A stretch of DNA of 64,000 bases, taken from NCBI RefSeq assembly GCF_014635705.1, contig NZ_BMDI01000001.1, positions 698,008-762,007 on the forward strand. The letters are read 5' to 3'. Below are positions 1 to 9,842 of this stretch, one piece after another; position 1 is the stretch's first letter; each line of letters opens with the position of its first letter. This stretch comes from Oxalicibacterium faecigallinarum. Lineage in GTDB: Bacteria; Pseudomonadota; Gammaproteobacteria; Burkholderiales; Burkholderiaceae_D. The position numbers were made by a program, and so were the translations under genes. Under the pieces are notes generated by a model, which was not told the DNA's origin, ran no database searches, and saw nothing but the letters and a program-made list of their open reading frames with translations.

Positions 1-673
1 CTTGAAGCTCAATCCCGCTCAAGTCGGGCAAAGATTTCCCCCAAACTTCTTCACTTCTAGATTTTTTAAAATCCCAACCGTTTACAGATGTACTTCCCTC
101 GAAATCCATACGAGATACGAGATACAGTCTTTTGGGTCCATCCACATTTGATTCTTGAAGTTTTTTTACCATATCTTCGATATCGGCAAAAAATGAAACT
201 TCAAGAACACGACCACTAAAGACACCAGGGGCCATCAGAACTTCCATCATTTTCTTTTCGAAATCGATTTTTTGATTTCTTAAATTTCTCTCTAAAACCG
301 CATGTGTTTTATCTGACCAAGGATTGCAAAGTTGCAACTTTGGTTTAAGTACCATTGGCGTTGTCGCTTCCAGCGTAAACATCGACACAAGATAAGACTG
401 AGGAATCTCGTCCCGCAACAAACGTTGAAAATAAGCTCCAATCTCACTACCGTGAACAGCACCAATCGGGCCGGATTTATCTCGAAGAATGACGTAATGC
501 CCCATAGGTCCATACAAAGGGCAATACGTTTCTTTATCTATGGCTCCCATACGTCGATCTAATTGAAGTATCGCCATGGTTAGCATGAATATACAAATCA
601 AAGCAGAGCCTAATATGACGTAACGCAATCGCACATTACTCAACCGCTTTATCGTTTTACGCAAACGAGACAT
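1..673 (-). CDS. Membrane-anchored hypothetical protein (C-terminus beyond window)
   Basis: The minus strand is open without a stop from an ATG at 673 down to base 1, giving about 224 residues of a longer protein. I do not recognise the family. The N-terminus is basic (MSRLRKTIKRLSNVRLRY) and is followed by one hydrophobic segment at about residues 18-36. The rest is mixed charged and polar, so a single-pass inner-membrane protein with a periplasmic body, or an uncleaved signal anchor, is the likely topology. Stretches such as LYLVSRMDFEG and CNPWSDKTHAVLE matched no motif I know. It lies downstream of the czcA terminator on the same strand, so it is probably a separate transcription unit. 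Its AT-rich composition matches the resistance island. Confidence 0.6.
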   Translation of the reverse strand, partial: MSRLRKTIKRLSNVRLRYVILGSALICIFMLTMAILQLDRRMGAIDKETYCPLYGPMGHYVILRDKSGPIGAVHGSEIGAYFQRLLRDEIPQSYLVSMFTLEATTPMVLKPKLQLCNPWSDKTHAVLERNLRNQKIDFEKKMMEVLMAPGVFSGRVLEVSFFADIEDMVKKLQESNVDGPKRLYLVSRMDFEGSTSVNGWDFKKSRSEEVWGKSLPDLSGIELQ

Positions 674-755
674 GATTTCTCTTTATAGCTTTTCAATGCT
701 CAGTTAAGAGCTTGATTAAACAATTACTGAGATTCGTATTAATCAATATCTGAAT

Positions 756-791
756 GAAAAACAGCGATAGGCCTTGAAGGCCTATCGCTGT
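756..791 (-). terminator. Rho-independent terminator of the czc operon
   Basis: A perfect 14-bp inverted repeat (761-774 and 778-791) closes on a 3-base loop. Read on the minus strand, the stem is followed directly by a run of five T. It lies 5 bases past the czcA stop codon and would end the leftward czc transcript. Confidence 0.9.
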
Positions 792-796
792 CAAAA

Positions 797-3700
797 TCAA
801 ACTATAGAGTTCTTAGTCTCAGCTGCAGAGTTATCGAGCTCCTCCTCTTTGCGATACGCAAGTTGATAAAGCATCGGCAAAACGAGCAGGGTTAAAGCGG
901 TAGACGAAAGAATCCCACCAATAACAACCGTCGCTAATGGACGCTGTACCTCAGCACCAGTTCCTGTGGCGATCGCCATTGGCACAAATCCGAGTGATGC
1001 AACCAAAGCTGTCATGAGGACCGGACGTAGACGTGTCAAAGCGCCTTCATGAATGGCTTCCATCAGCGGCTTTCCTTCTTCCCGAAGATGGCGGATGAAG
1101 GAGATCATCACCAAGCCATTCAGCACCGCCACACCACATAGCGCGATAAAACCTACGCCGGCAGAGATCGACAGCGGGATACCACGCAGCCAAAGCGCCA
1201 CAATTCCGCCGGTAAGTGCAAATGGAATGCCAGTAAATACAAGAAGGCCATCCTTCATGTTGTTAAACATGACGAAAAGAAGCATGAAAACGAGTGCCAA
1301 TGAAATAGGAACCACAATCTGCAAACGTTTAGCTGCAGACAGAAGATTTTCAAATTGACCGCCCCATGCCGTCCAGTAACCTGTAGGCACTTTCACCTGT
1401 TCATTAATTGCTTGCTCAGCATCTGACACGAACGAACCTAGATCACGTCCACGGACATTTGCGCTAACCACAATTCTGCGCTTTCCATCTTCTCGACTAA
1501 CCTGATTCGGACCTGGCTTCACCTCTAAGGTCGCAAGCTCACTCAATGGAACGTAAGCAGGTGCGACACTATTCGGTGCTCGAGGCAACTGAATAGGAAG
1601 ATTGCCAAGCGTGTCCATATTTCCGCGTAGGTTCTCAGGCAAACGAACCACGATATTGAACCGACGATCGCCTTGGAAAATCAGACCCGCCTCACGCCCA
1701 CCAATCGCGATGTTAATCGCGTCCTGAATATCGCCAACATTTAGCCCATAACGCGAAGCCTTGTTGCGATCGACATTTACACTCAAGACAGGCAAACCTG
1801 TCGTTTGCTCGACTTTGACTTCGGAGGCACCTTGAATGGTATTAAGCACCGTAGCAACTTTGTTGGCTGTATCGTTCAGCACATCCATGTCATCGCCAAA
1901 GATCTTGACCGCAACATCACTACGAACACCAGAGATCAACTCATTGAATCGCAGTTGAATAGGTTGAGAAAACTCGTAGTTATTACCGGGTAACTTCGCG
2001 AGCTCCTCTTGAATGTCAGCCAATAACTCTCCACGTGTTCTCTTCGGCTTTGGCCAATCTGCGTCTGGCTTTAGCATGATATAGCCATCTGAGATATTCG
2101 GCGGCATTGGGTCAGATGCAATTTCAGCCGTGCCCGTACGAGCAAAGACACGCTCCACTTCAGGAAATTTCGCGATTATGGTTTTCTCAAGTTGCTTTTG
2201 CATCTCAAGAGACTGCGTCAAGCTCGTACTAGGTACGCGGAGAGCTTGTACCGCAATATCCCCTTCATTGAGACTAGGCACGAACTCACTTCCCATTCGC
2301 GTCGCCATAAAGCCTGTAAGAAGAATCGCTGCAATAGCGAAGGTTCCGACCACCGGCTTGTTATCCATCACCCAATCAAGAATCGGCTCATATCGCTTCT
2401 TAGCAAAGGACATGATGCGATTTTCCTTTTCTTCTACACGTCCCGTGATGAACAACGCAACTGCTGCAGGAATAAAGGTGACCGACAAAATCATTGCACC
2501 AATCAGAGCAATGACCACTGTGTACGCCATCGGATGGAACATCTTCCCTTCGACACCAGTAAGCGCGAAGATCGGCAGATAAACAACCATAATAATTAAC
2601 TGACCGAAGATCAGAGGACGTCGTGCTTCTTGCGCTGCTGCAAACACTTCCTCGAAACGTTCGGATCTGGTCAGCAATCGCCCTCGCTCTTGCTGAGCGT
2701 GCGCAAGTCGTCTGATACAGTTTTCGACGATCACAACCGCACCGTCGATGATGATGCCGAAATCAAGTGCACCAAGACTCATTAGGTTTGCACTTACTTG
2801 ATTGGTTACCATGCCAGTGAACGTGAACAGCATTGCAAGTGGAATGACCATTGCAGTAATAAGTGCCGCGCGAATATTCCCGAGGAATAGGAACAAAATC
2901 ACGATGACGAGCAACGCACCTTCCGTCAGATTCTTCTTGACGGTATTAATTGCCTTATCAACGAGCACAGTTCTGTCATAGACAGGAATTGCCTTTACAC
3001 CTTCAGGCAAGGTTGTGTTGATGGTTTTGAGACGTGCCGCAGCAGCTTGTGACACGGTGCGGCTATTCTCGCCAATCAGCATGAATACCGTACCCAGAAC
3101 GACTTCACGTCCGTTGTCAGTTGCAGCGCCCGTACGAAGCTCACGTCCAATCGTAGTTTCGCCAATATCGCGTATCCGCACCGGCACACCGCCGACATTA
3201 GTAACAATAATGTCATTAATGTCTTCAATAGATTGCGCTTGGCCAGGAGCACGAACAAGGTACTGCTCGCCATTTTTTTCGATATATCCCGCACCAACGT
3301 TGTTATTGTTACGCTCAAGTGCCGTCAGAATGTCTTGAAGATTCAAACCATAAGAAGACAATTTGGAAGGATTGGGGGCAACCTGATATTCCTTTGCAAA
3401 TCCACCGATACTATTAATTTCGGTGACACCAGGAACGGTACGCATCTGCGGTTTAATGATCCAATCCTGAATCTCACGCAAATCGGTCGGTGTGTATGCC
3501 GTGCCATCTGGCTTTTTGGCCCCCTCCTCTGCCTCCACGGTCCACAGGTAAATTTCACCTAGGCCAGTAGAAATTGGTCCCATTTCCGACGAAATTCCAG
3601 GCGGGAGATCATCCTTTGCACTCTGCAGTCGCTCATTAACAAGCTGGCGTGCAAAGTAAATGTCCGTGCCGTCTTTAAAGACAACCGTAACCTGTGAAAG

Positions 3701-3967
3701 ACCATAACGAGAGATAGAACGGACCTGCTGCAGATGAGGCAGTCCCGCCATCGTTACTTCAATAGGATATGTCGCACGTTGCTCGACTTCCAGAGGCGAA
3801 AAGCCAGGAGCTTGTGTATTGATCTGAACCTGTACATTTGTAATATCAGGTACAGCATCGATTGCTAAACGTTGATAGTTGTAAATACCAAGAGCCGCCA
3901 TGGCCATGACTACGGCAATAACTAACCATCGGTGATCAATTGATGCACGAAGAATGCGTTCAAACAT
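797..3967 (-). CDS. czcA: Heavy-metal efflux RND transporter CzcA/CusA family
   Basis: Inner-membrane proton-driven pump of a tripartite efflux system exporting divalent metal cations. It is 1056 aa, the usual length for HME-RND proteins, with the expected layout: an N-terminal membrane helix, a large periplasmic loop, a block of six helices, a second loop, and six more helices. Transmembrane segment 4 carries DFGIIIDGAVVIVEN. That matches the DFGxxxDGAVxxVEN signature of the Zn/Co/Cd class rather than the monovalent Cu/Ag class. The start is supported by AGGAG eight bases upstream. It is the last gene of the leftward czcICBA cluster, 9 bases after czcB, and is followed by a strong terminator. 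Metal specificity is inferred from the motif. Confidence 0.95.
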   Translation of the reverse strand: MFERILRASIDHRWLVIAVVMAMAALGIYNYQRLAIDAVPDITNVQVQINTQAPGFSPLEVEQRATYPIEVTMAGLPHLQQVRSISRYGLSQVTVVFKDGTDIYFARQLVNERLQSAKDDLPPGISSEMGPISTGLGEIYLWTVEAEEGAKKPDGTAYTPTDLREIQDWIIKPQMRTVPGVTEINSIGGFAKEYQVAPNPSKLSSYGLNLQDILTALERNNNNVGAGYIEKNGEQYLVRAPGQAQSIEDINDIIVTNVGGVPVRIRDIGETTIGRELRTGAATDNGREVVLGTVFMLIGENSRTVSQAAAARLKTINTTLPEGVKAIPVYDRTVLVDKAINTVKKNLTEGALLVIVILFLFLGNIRAALITAMVIPLAMLFTFTGMVTNQVSANLMSLGALDFGIIIDGAVVIVENCIRRLAHAQQERGRLLTRSERFEEVFAAAQEARRPLIFGQLIIMVVYLPIFALTGVEGKMFHPMAYTVVIALIGAMILSVTFIPAAVALFITGRVEEKENRIMSFAKKRYEPILDWVMDNKPVVGTFAIAAILLTGFMATRMGSEFVPSLNEGDIAVQALRVPSTSLTQSLEMQKQLEKTIIAKFPEVERVFARTGTAEIASDPMPPNISDGYIMLKPDADWPKPKRTRGELLADIQEELAKLPGNNYEFSQPIQLRFNELISGVRSDVAVKIFGDDMDVLNDTANKVATVLNTIQGASEVKVEQTTGLPVLSVNVDRNKASRYGLNVGDIQDAINIAIGGREAGLIFQGDRRFNIVVRLPENLRGNMDTLGNLPIQLPRAPNSVAPAYVPLSELATLEVKPGPNQVSREDGKRRIVVSANVRGRDLGSFVSDAEQAINEQVKVPTGYWTAWGGQFENLLSAAKRLQIVVPISLALVFMLLFVMFNNMKDGLLVFTGIPFALTGGIVALWLRGIPLSISAGVGFIALCGVAVLNGLVMISFIRHLREEGKPLMEAIHEGALTRLRPVLMTALVASLGFVPMAIATGTGAEVQRPLATVVIGGILSSTALTLLVLPMLYQLAYRKEEELDNSAAETKNSIV

Positions 3968-3976
3968 GACATTCTC

Positions 3977-5287
3977 CTAGTGTGCGTGTTCGGCAGTAGA
4001 CTTGCCGAGTTCGGATTTCAGGATGAATGCACCTTTTGATGCATAGACAGTTCCAGCTTCGAGACCTTTCTTGATCTCGGTATGTTTTCCATCAGTGCGC
4101 CCCGTTTCCACAGGTGTCGCTTTGAAGCCATCAGGAGTACGAACGAAAACAACAGTCCGTTCTTCCACGCTTTGAATTGCATCGGACGTTACCGTGACAG
4201 GCACCTTCGTTTCGCTCGAAACGATATCTACATTTACGAATAGACCTGGACGCCAAGACAACTTCGGATTTTGCAATGTGACGCGTGCTGTCGCCGTTCT
4301 GGTTTGTTCTCCAAGTAAGGAGCCAACATAAGAGACTTTACCCATCACCTCAGATTCGAAGGATGTAGCCCTGACCTTCACCGACATGCCGACAAGAACT
4401 GAATTCAGCTCTTTTGCAGGTACCGCGATTTCCGCCCATACATTAGACAAATCCGAAAGCGTCATGACGTTCGTACTTGCAGTTACGGCCTCTCCCATAG
4501 AAAGATGTCGCTCGACGAGCATGCCATCGAACGGAGCGCGAAGTTCAAAGCGATTCATTGCAGTCGATCCGTTTGTATCTGCACCGATAGCAATCAGCTT
4601 CTGGCTCGCATTTTGTGCTGCGATCATAGCCTCTTGATAAACTTGTTCTGCCTGCAAATAGTCCTGTTGCGCAGAGATTTTTTCTTCCCAAAGTTTTTTC
4701 TCACGCTCGTAGGTAATCTTGGCGAGAGCTAGACGCTTTTGTGCGCCACGTGCCTCACTACGCATTTCAGAGACGCTTGTGCTGGCGATAGTCGCCAGCA
4801 GCTGCCCTTTCTTAACCTGCTGCCCAAGCTCTGCGTAAACGTTCTCTACGACACCATCTACTCTAGGAACAATATGCGCAGTACGATCTTGATTGAATCG
4901 GATTTCGCCAGGCAGTGTTAACTTCGATTCCAGAATGGCTTCACCGGTTTTTTCTGTTTCTACTCCCGATAACTTCATCGCCTCTTCAGTTATTGAAACA
5001 GCATCTGCCTCCGCTTCCTCGGCAGAATGGTCATCACCATCTGAGTCCGAATGACCATGACCGTCATCTTTTCCATCGCTTGATTTTGCGTGGTTGTCTC
5101 CATCGCCTGCTTTATGTTCTTTTTCCGACTTGGACTTGCTATCTTTTCCTTCGTCTTCAGAATGCTGATGAGCATCTTCCTTATTTGATTTTGAATCTGA
5201 TGTTCCGGTAGTGAAGTAGACAAGAGCAGCAAGCGCGATAGTCGCAAGGATGATGCCGATAATGGCGAATTTCTGATTCTGTTTCAT
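3977..5287 (-). CDS. czcB: Periplasmic adaptor of metal efflux system, CzcB family
   Basis: Membrane-fusion (HlyD/RND adaptor) protein of 436 aa linking CzcA to CzcC. An N-terminal membrane anchor (about residues 8-26) is followed by a long low-complexity Asp/His/Lys-rich stretch (about 30-95) with clusters such as DAHQHSEDEG and DGHGHSDSDGDDHS, probably metal-binding. The lipoyl/barrel-sandwich region (PRVDGVVENVYAELGQQVKKG) and a coiled-coil hairpin come next. The protein also ends in His (AEHAH). AGGA precedes the ATG, and only two bases separate it from czcC. The acidic His-rich insert is longer than in minimal adaptors and fits Zn/Co/Cd handling; that reading is inference. Confidence 0.93.
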   Translation of the reverse strand: MKQNQKFAIIGIILATIALAALVYFTTGTSDSKSNKEDAHQHSEDEGKDSKSKSEKEHKAGDGDNHAKSSDGKDDGHGHSDSDGDDHSAEEAEADAVSITEEAMKLSGVETEKTGEAILESKLTLPGEIRFNQDRTAHIVPRVDGVVENVYAELGQQVKKGQLLATIASTSVSEMRSEARGAQKRLALAKITYEREKKLWEEKISAQQDYLQAEQVYQEAMIAAQNASQKLIAIGADTNGSTAMNRFELRAPFDGMLVERHLSMGEAVTASTNVMTLSDLSNVWAEIAVPAKELNSVLVGMSVKVRATSFESEVMGKVSYVGSLLGEQTRTATARVTLQNPKLSWRPGLFVNVDIVSSETKVPVTVTSDAIQSVEERTVVFVRTPDGFKATPVETGRTDGKHTEIKKGLEAGTVYASKGAFILKSELGKSTAEHAH

Positions 5288-5289
5288 GA

Positions 5290-6594
5290 TTATTTCCTGT
5301 CCCCGATAGCTTGAGATTGGGCGAGTGGTGTCATTTGTGGACCGATCATGGTTTCAATCTCAGATACGGCACGTTGCACTTCACTGAGCGCTTGGATGTA
5401 TTGAATGCGAGTCGAGAACAATGTTCGTTGCGCATCCAGTACTTCAAGAAAACTAAACTTCCCTAATTCAAATCCAGTTGTTGTCGCATTCAATGCACTT
5501 TGAGCGCTTGGGAGAATTTCAGATCGAATATCTTTAGCCTGATTTAAGGCCGTCTTTAAGCGTTGATGCGCTTGCGCAAGTTCACTACGCATACGCACTT
5601 CAGTATCGAATTGCTCGTCACGCGCCTTGTCGGCACGACGTTGGGCTTCTAAGATCCCACCCTGATTTCGATCAAATATAGGGATATTTATTGCCAGTCC
5701 GACCACGCCAATATTGCTGCGCGCTGCAGAATCTTTTTGAACGCCACCACTTATGGTGATGTCCGGATAACGCTTCGTTTCCGCTAGCTTTACAACCGCA
5801 TCTGTGCGGCGCACCTCTAATCGCGACCGCGTAAATTGAGGAGAATCATTAAGCAAGTCATTAAGATTATTCAGATCTGGCAACAGCGGAAGTAAATCAA
5901 GATTGCCTCGCACCTCTACAAAATTTGGGGTTGGATTTCCCCATAAAGCCGCAAGACGACGCCGTGCATTATTTAAATCTGAAGAGGCTTGATCCAACTC
6001 GATCTTGGCGGCTGAAACAGCAACGCGTGCACGCGTTTCTTCAACAGGCGATATCTTGCCGGCGAGTACACGTTTGCTCGCAACGTCCAGACCTCTAGTG
6101 GCCAATTTCATTGAGTCGTTGGCTAACCGTAGTCGCTCTTGTGCTGTCAGAACCTCATTGAAAGTTTGACTGACTGTGCCAAAAACCTCTGCAATCCGAA
6201 TGGAAAGTTCAGCGTCTGCCACATCGCGTGCACGCTCCGCGCTCTCAATCCGAGCACCACGCTTTCCCCCAAGCTCGAACGGCTGACCAATCGTGTAAGT
6301 CGTAGTACGCGTTGCAGGTCGTGTATCTTCCACATCCATAGAAATCTGTGGATTTTGAAAAACGCCGGCCTGAATACGCGCAGCGGCAACCGCTTCAAGC
6401 TCTCTTCTTGCAATTGCAAGGCTTGGATTGGCTTCTATGGCCAAATTCTTGGCCTGCTCCAACGTTAAGGCTGACGCTTGTTCATTTTGTGAAATGACAA
6501 CAGCAGGCGCAGTCTGTACGACATTGTTCTGAGCAAATAACGGATTGAGGTGTAGTAATGCCGCCAATCCAAGCGGCAGGACAAGACGTCCCAT
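5290..6594 (-). CDS. czcC: Outer-membrane factor of metal efflux system, CzcC/TolC family
   Basis: TolC-like outer-membrane channel of 434 aa forming the exit duct of the CzcCBA complex. A Sec signal peptide (MGRLVLPLGLAALLHLNPLFA) precedes two related OEP repeats with long amphipathic helices, starting near ALTLEQAKNLAIEANPSLAIARRELEA and again in the second half (YPDITISGGVQKD). AGGAGA lies six bases upstream of the ATG. It is first of the three structural pump genes, with czcI upstream and czcB immediately downstream. Confidence 0.92.
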   Translation of the reverse strand: MGRLVLPLGLAALLHLNPLFAQNNVVQTAPAVVISQNEQASALTLEQAKNLAIEANPSLAIARRELEAVAAARIQAGVFQNPQISMDVEDTRPATRTTTYTIGQPFELGGKRGARIESAERARDVADAELSIRIAEVFGTVSQTFNEVLTAQERLRLANDSMKLATRGLDVASKRVLAGKISPVEETRARVAVSAAKIELDQASSDLNNARRRLAALWGNPTPNFVEVRGNLDLLPLLPDLNNLNDLLNDSPQFTRSRLEVRRTDAVVKLAETKRYPDITISGGVQKDSAARSNIGVVGLAINIPIFDRNQGGILEAQRRADKARDEQFDTEVRMRSELAQAHQRLKTALNQAKDIRSEILPSAQSALNATTTGFELGKFSFLEVLDAQRTLFSTRIQYIQALSEVQRAVSEIETMIGPQMTPLAQSQAIGDRK

Positions 6595-6668
6595 CGAATT
6601 CTCCTGTGAAGACAGTTATGAATCCGGCGAGACTGGCAGGTCTTAAAGAGGAATCTCTCTAAGGTTGA

Positions 6669-7028
6669 TCAGCTCGCCGCCGTAAAGGCGGCACTCCACT
6701 TAGGTCGTTCTAAGGAAGATTGGAGCGATTGAATATGAAAAATTGTTTCAGTAGACGGAGAGTCATTGAAACTTAAGAGTGGAAGCGACTGTGACGTGAT
6801 AGGCACAGAAAGGAATCCGGCATGGCTATGATAGCCACAATCTGGATCCACTTTAGCTTTAGTGGATTTAGAGTCACCTGATTCAGATGACTTGTGAACA
6901 TGGTCATGATGTCCAAAATGCTGAGAAGCAGAACCTTCTTCATGCGAGCAATAGTTACCAGCCGCCGCCCAAACCATCTGGAGAGGCAGAAAGCAAATAA
7001 TGCTGATGATAAAAAGTTTGCGCAACAT
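6669..7028 (-). CDS. czcI: CzcI-like small exported His-rich protein
   Basis: A 119-aa protein (ATG at 7028; a TTG two codons upstream is also in frame) with a signal peptide (MLRKLFIISIICFLPLQMVWAAA). It then carries GNYCSHEEGSASQHFGHHDH, a DPDCGYHSH segment, and ends near RPKWSAAF. The order WAA, YC.HE, HFGHH.H, D.DCG.H and RP.W matches CzcI of Cupriavidus czc clusters, a small periplasmic protein thought to modulate Czc expression or function. The Cys/His content suggests metal binding. It sits directly upstream of czcC in the same orientation, as in known czcICBA operons. Confidence 0.8.
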   Translation of the reverse strand: MLRKLFIISIICFLPLQMVWAAAGNYCSHEEGSASQHFGHHDHVHKSSESGDSKSTKAKVDPDCGYHSHAGFLSVPITSQSLPLLSFNDSPSTETIFHIQSLQSSLERPKWSAAFTAAS

Positions 7029-7083
7029 GGCCAAGATTCTACGACGAAAAATTTAATTTGTGGTTTGTTCTGCCCAGAATTTC

Positions 7084-7112
7084 AAATGCCGACCTGTAAA
7101 GTCGGCATTTTT
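7084..7112 (-). terminator. Stem-loop between the DUF4148 gene and czcI
   Basis: A 10-bp perfect stem (7084-7093 with 7101-7110) and 7-base loop lie 20 bases past the stop of the DUF4148 gene. On the minus strand the stem is followed by a short T/A-rich stretch. A longer T run lies on the plus-strand side, so it could act in both directions. It would partly separate the DUF4148 gene from czcI. Confidence 0.6.
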
Positions 7113-7131
7113 GCGTCAATTTAGCGATAGC

Positions 7132-7443
7132 TTAACCGCGATAAAATCTCTCAAGCTCTTTTTTCTCACCATTATTAAGGCTCTGTTTCAGTTCCTGTTT
7201 AACTTGTTCGCGCGATTTCGATTGTGGCTTTTGTACCTTCATTGGGTAATTGCTGTCATTTGAAGACAGCATCCCATGCTGGCGAGCCTCGTTCAACTCT
7301 TGCTTCACCTCTGCACGCGTTTTCTGTTGTTCCGCTTTAGGAATAACTGGAAAATTATCTACACTCCCCGCCTGCGCGAGAGGCGCCATTGAGACGACGG
7401 ATGCGGCCAGTACAGCAAGAATAGCTTTCGATTTGGCTTTCAT
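7132..7443 (-). CDS. DUF4148 family exported protein
   Basis: Small 103-aa protein with a clear signal peptide (ending PLAQAG). The mature part is a polar helical domain with two copies of a TRAEVKQEL/SREQVKQEL motif, typical of DUF4148 proteins, which are common in Burkholderiales and of unknown function. It is the first leftward gene after the intergenic region shared with czcR, so it may be under CzcR control. I can assign no biochemical role. Confidence 0.8.
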   Translation of the reverse strand: MKAKSKAILAVLAASVVSMAPLAQAGSVDNFPVIPKAEQQKTRAEVKQELNEARQHGMLSSNDSNYPMKVQKPQSKSREQVKQELKQSLNNGEKKELERFYRG

Positions 7444-7493
7444 GGTTCACTCCTAGTTAGTCTTTTAGGCGCTTGTTCTGGGCCTTTTCAGAG

Positions 7494-7531
7494 CGATACA
7501 TACTGCTTGGTCTCTTTGAAGCTATGTATCG
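7494..7531. repeat. 9-bp inverted repeat in the czc control region
   Basis: CGATACATA (7494-7502) and its exact complement TATGTATCG (7523-7531) are separated by 20 bases. The pair lies between the DUF4148 gene and czcR. It could be a regulator-binding site or a 5'-leader hairpin of the leftward transcript. Confidence 0.5.
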
Positions 7532-7579
7532 TTAGAAGTGATTCTAAGAAGCGGATGCCGACGTCAACATGACACGACG

Positions 7580-7595
7580 ATTACAACTTTGTAAT
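7580..7595. promoter_or_regulatory. Candidate CzcR/CopR-type response regulator box
   Basis: ATTACA-ACTT-TGTAAT is a perfect inverted repeat with 6-base arms, 54 bases before the czcR start. A further CGTAATGA follows at about 7607. Related ATTACA/TGTAAT repeats are known operator elements of heavy-metal OmpR-family regulators. It is well placed to control both czcRS and the leftward genes. Function is inferred. Confidence 0.5.
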
Positions 7596-7648
7596 GAAAC
7601 TTTGGTCGTAATGAGGTGAAATACGTTTTTCTACAAATGAGATGAATT

Positions 7649-8320
7649 ATGCGCATTCTTCTAGTTGAAGACGAACATAAAGCTGGCGAGTATCTTCGCA
7701 AAGGGCTTATGGAGGCCGGATTCATTGTTGATTGGGCGAAAAATGGAGTGGATGGGTTGCATGAGGCCCAACACTCAGAACACGATCTCATCGTGCTTGA
7801 CGTCATGTTGCCAGGATTAGACGGATGGCAAGTTCTTGGCGAGCTAAGAAAGACCAAGGACACGCCAGTTTTGTTCTTAACCGCCCGTGATGATGTGCAT
7901 GATCGCGTAAAGGGACTTGAACTAGGTGCGGATGACTACCTAATCAAACCTTTTTCGTTCATGGAGTTGATCGCACGAATACGAACCCTGTTAAAGCGCG
8001 GACCATCAAGAGAATCTGAGCATATTGCGATCGCAGACGTTCAAATTGATCTTCTAAAACGCCGCGTCACACGTGGCATAGACCGTATTGATTTAACGGC
8101 AAAAGAATTTTCTTTATTGGTTCTGTTGGCGAAACGGCCAGGTGAGGTGTTGTCTCGAACATTGATCGCTTCTCAAGTCTGGGACATGAATTTTGATAGT
8201 GACACCAATGTAGTGGATGTCGCCATTAGAAGACTTCGTGCAAAGTTGGATGACCCCTACCCTCTGAAACTGATTCATACAGCACGAGGCATTGGCTATG
8301 TGTTGGAGGAGAAAGAATGA
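7649..8320 (+). CDS. czcR: Heavy-metal response regulator, OmpR family
   Basis: Two-component response regulator of 223 aa. The N-terminal receiver domain has the acidic pair in LLVEDEH, phospho-acceptor Asp in [14 protein letters not shown], and the conserved Lys in LIKPFSF. The C-terminal winged-helix DNA-binding domain contains [23 protein letters not shown] and the recognition helix near [15 protein letters not shown], ending in ARGIGYVL. It overlaps the kinase gene by 4 bases, so the two are translationally coupled. Position and similarity place it in the CzcR/CopR/IrlR group. It probably activates the divergent efflux genes when zinc, cobalt or cadmium is high. Confidence 0.9.
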   Translation: MRILLVEDEHKAGEYLRKGLMEAGFIVDWAKNGVDGLHEAQHSEHDLIVLDVMLPGLDGWQVLGELRKTKDTPVLFLTARDDVHDRVKGLELGADDYLIKPFSFMELIARIRTLLKRGPSRESEHIAIADVQIDLLKRRVTRGIDRIDLTAKEFSLLVLLAKRPGEVLSRTLIASQVWDMNFDSDTNVVDVAIRRLRAKLDDPYPLKLIHTARGIGYVLEEKE

Positions 8321-9723
8321 CCTCCCTAAGAAGGCAATCGCTCACAACCAAACTTGGCATTTTATTTGCCTTGGTCGCGATCGTTACCTTTGCTGGCGTA
8401 GGTACCTATCTTTACAAATCACTCTCTGTAAAACTCGAATGGCGCGATGACCAGGAATTAATCGGGAAAATCTCTGTAATGCGGCACCTCGCAGCAGAAA
8501 AAGACTCAATCGCCGATATTCAACGAGACCCTCATTCTTTTAGGGATGCCGCAGCCAGTCACGATAACTTGATCCTTCTTCTTAAGAATCAAACTGGTGC
8601 CGTTGTACTGCACATGAATGAGGAACAAGGTGGTGTTCCAACCATCCCGCTCATCCCGCTTAATAGCGAGGTTAATGAAAACTCAATCAAGATGATCGAT
8701 ACCACAGCTGGCCTAACTGCCCGTGCCATCGGCGCTCAAGGAAGGACTAGGAACGGTGACATCGTTGAATTAATCGTGGCGCGCACCACCTCGGATCGCA
8801 TGCGACTATTGAAGTCGTATTACATCGAAGTTTGGCTCGCCTCCATTTGTGGAACGCTCATAGCGGCCCTATCAGGCTTTATCCTTGCTCGACGTAGCTT
8901 GCTACCGATTCGAAGCATGGCGAATAAAGCTAAATCAATTACAGCGCATCGTTTGGATACGCATCTAGATACGTCATCAGTTCCGCAGGAACTCTCTGAA
9001 CTAGTGCTCGCATTTAATGAAATGATGGATCGCCTAAATGGCAGCTTTCAGCGATTGAATCAGTTTTCTGCGGACCTTGCGCATGATTTCCGAACACCGC
9101 TAAATAATTTGATGCTGCAGACTCAAGTTGCGTTATCTAAGGCGAGAAGTGTAGAAGACTATCAAGCGTTACTAGATTCAAATATCGAGGAGTATGAACG
9201 GCTGTCTCACATGGTCGACAACATGCTTTTCCTTGCTCGTGCAGAAAACACACATATCGTACTTAAGAAAAAGAGTCTCTCTTGTGATGAAGAATTGAGC
9301 AAAATCGCAGAGTATTTTGAAGGTATTGCGGATGAGGCTGGACTATCTATCGAAATACACGCTACGGGAAACATATATGCAGACCCAATTCTGCTGCGCC
9401 GTGCCATGCATAACTTGGTAGCAAATGCCATAAAACACGCTTCCGCTAATTCTGTCATTCAAATCATGACCGTCACAGAGAATAATCAAACAATTCTCAA
9501 AGTTAAAAATCAAGGAAATGCCATAGCAGCGGATCATATCGAACATCTTTTTGATCGCTTTTATCGTGTTGATTCAGCGCGCTCAAACGCTGCAACCTCA
9601 ACCGGACTTGGGCTAGCAATTGTGCGCTCCATTATGAATTTACATAATGGCAGCGTAAAAGTCAGTTGCTCACACGACGGCATCACGTCCTTCGACCTAT
9701 GCTTTCCAAAAGAAGGCGATTGA
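8317..9723 (+). CDS. czcS: Heavy-metal sensor histidine kinase
   Basis: Membrane sensor kinase of 468 aa partnering the preceding regulator. A first transmembrane helix (about residues 14-33), a periplasmic sensing loop of about 135 residues, and a second helix (about 170-190) lead into HAMP, HisKA ([12 protein letters not shown], phospho-acceptor His) and HATPase ([10 protein letters not shown], then TGLGLAIV) domains. It matches the CzcS/CusS/IrlS group of metal sensors. The start overlaps the czcR stop (ATGA). Confidence 0.9.
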   Translation: MTSLRRQSLTTKLGILFALVAIVTFAGVGTYLYKSLSVKLEWRDDQELIGKISVMRHLAAEKDSIADIQRDPHSFRDAAASHDNLILLLKNQTGAVVLHMNEEQGGVPTIPLIPLNSEVNENSIKMIDTTAGLTARAIGAQGRTRNGDIVELIVARTTSDRMRLLKSYYIEVWLASICGTLIAALSGFILARRSLLPIRSMANKAKSITAHRLDTHLDTSSVPQELSELVLAFNEMMDRLNGSFQRLNQFSADLAHDFRTPLNNLMLQTQVALSKARSVEDYQALLDSNIEEYERLSHMVDNMLFLARAENTHIVLKKKSLSCDEELSKIAEYFEGIADEAGLSIEIHATGNIYADPILLRRAMHNLVANAIKHASANSVIQIMTVTENNQTILKVKNQGNAIAADHIEHLFDRFYRVDSARSNAATSTGLGLAIVRSIMNLHNGSVKVSCSHDGITSFDLCFPKEGD

Positions 9724-9842
9724 AAGTTATCGAGAATGCAATGCATTGAGAACGATTTTTATTAAATAGAAATTGTAATCAAATATTTGGTGTATTCTTC
9801 GCCTATTCGTACCTCCCAGTAATCTGTCGGACAACGCAGCTC

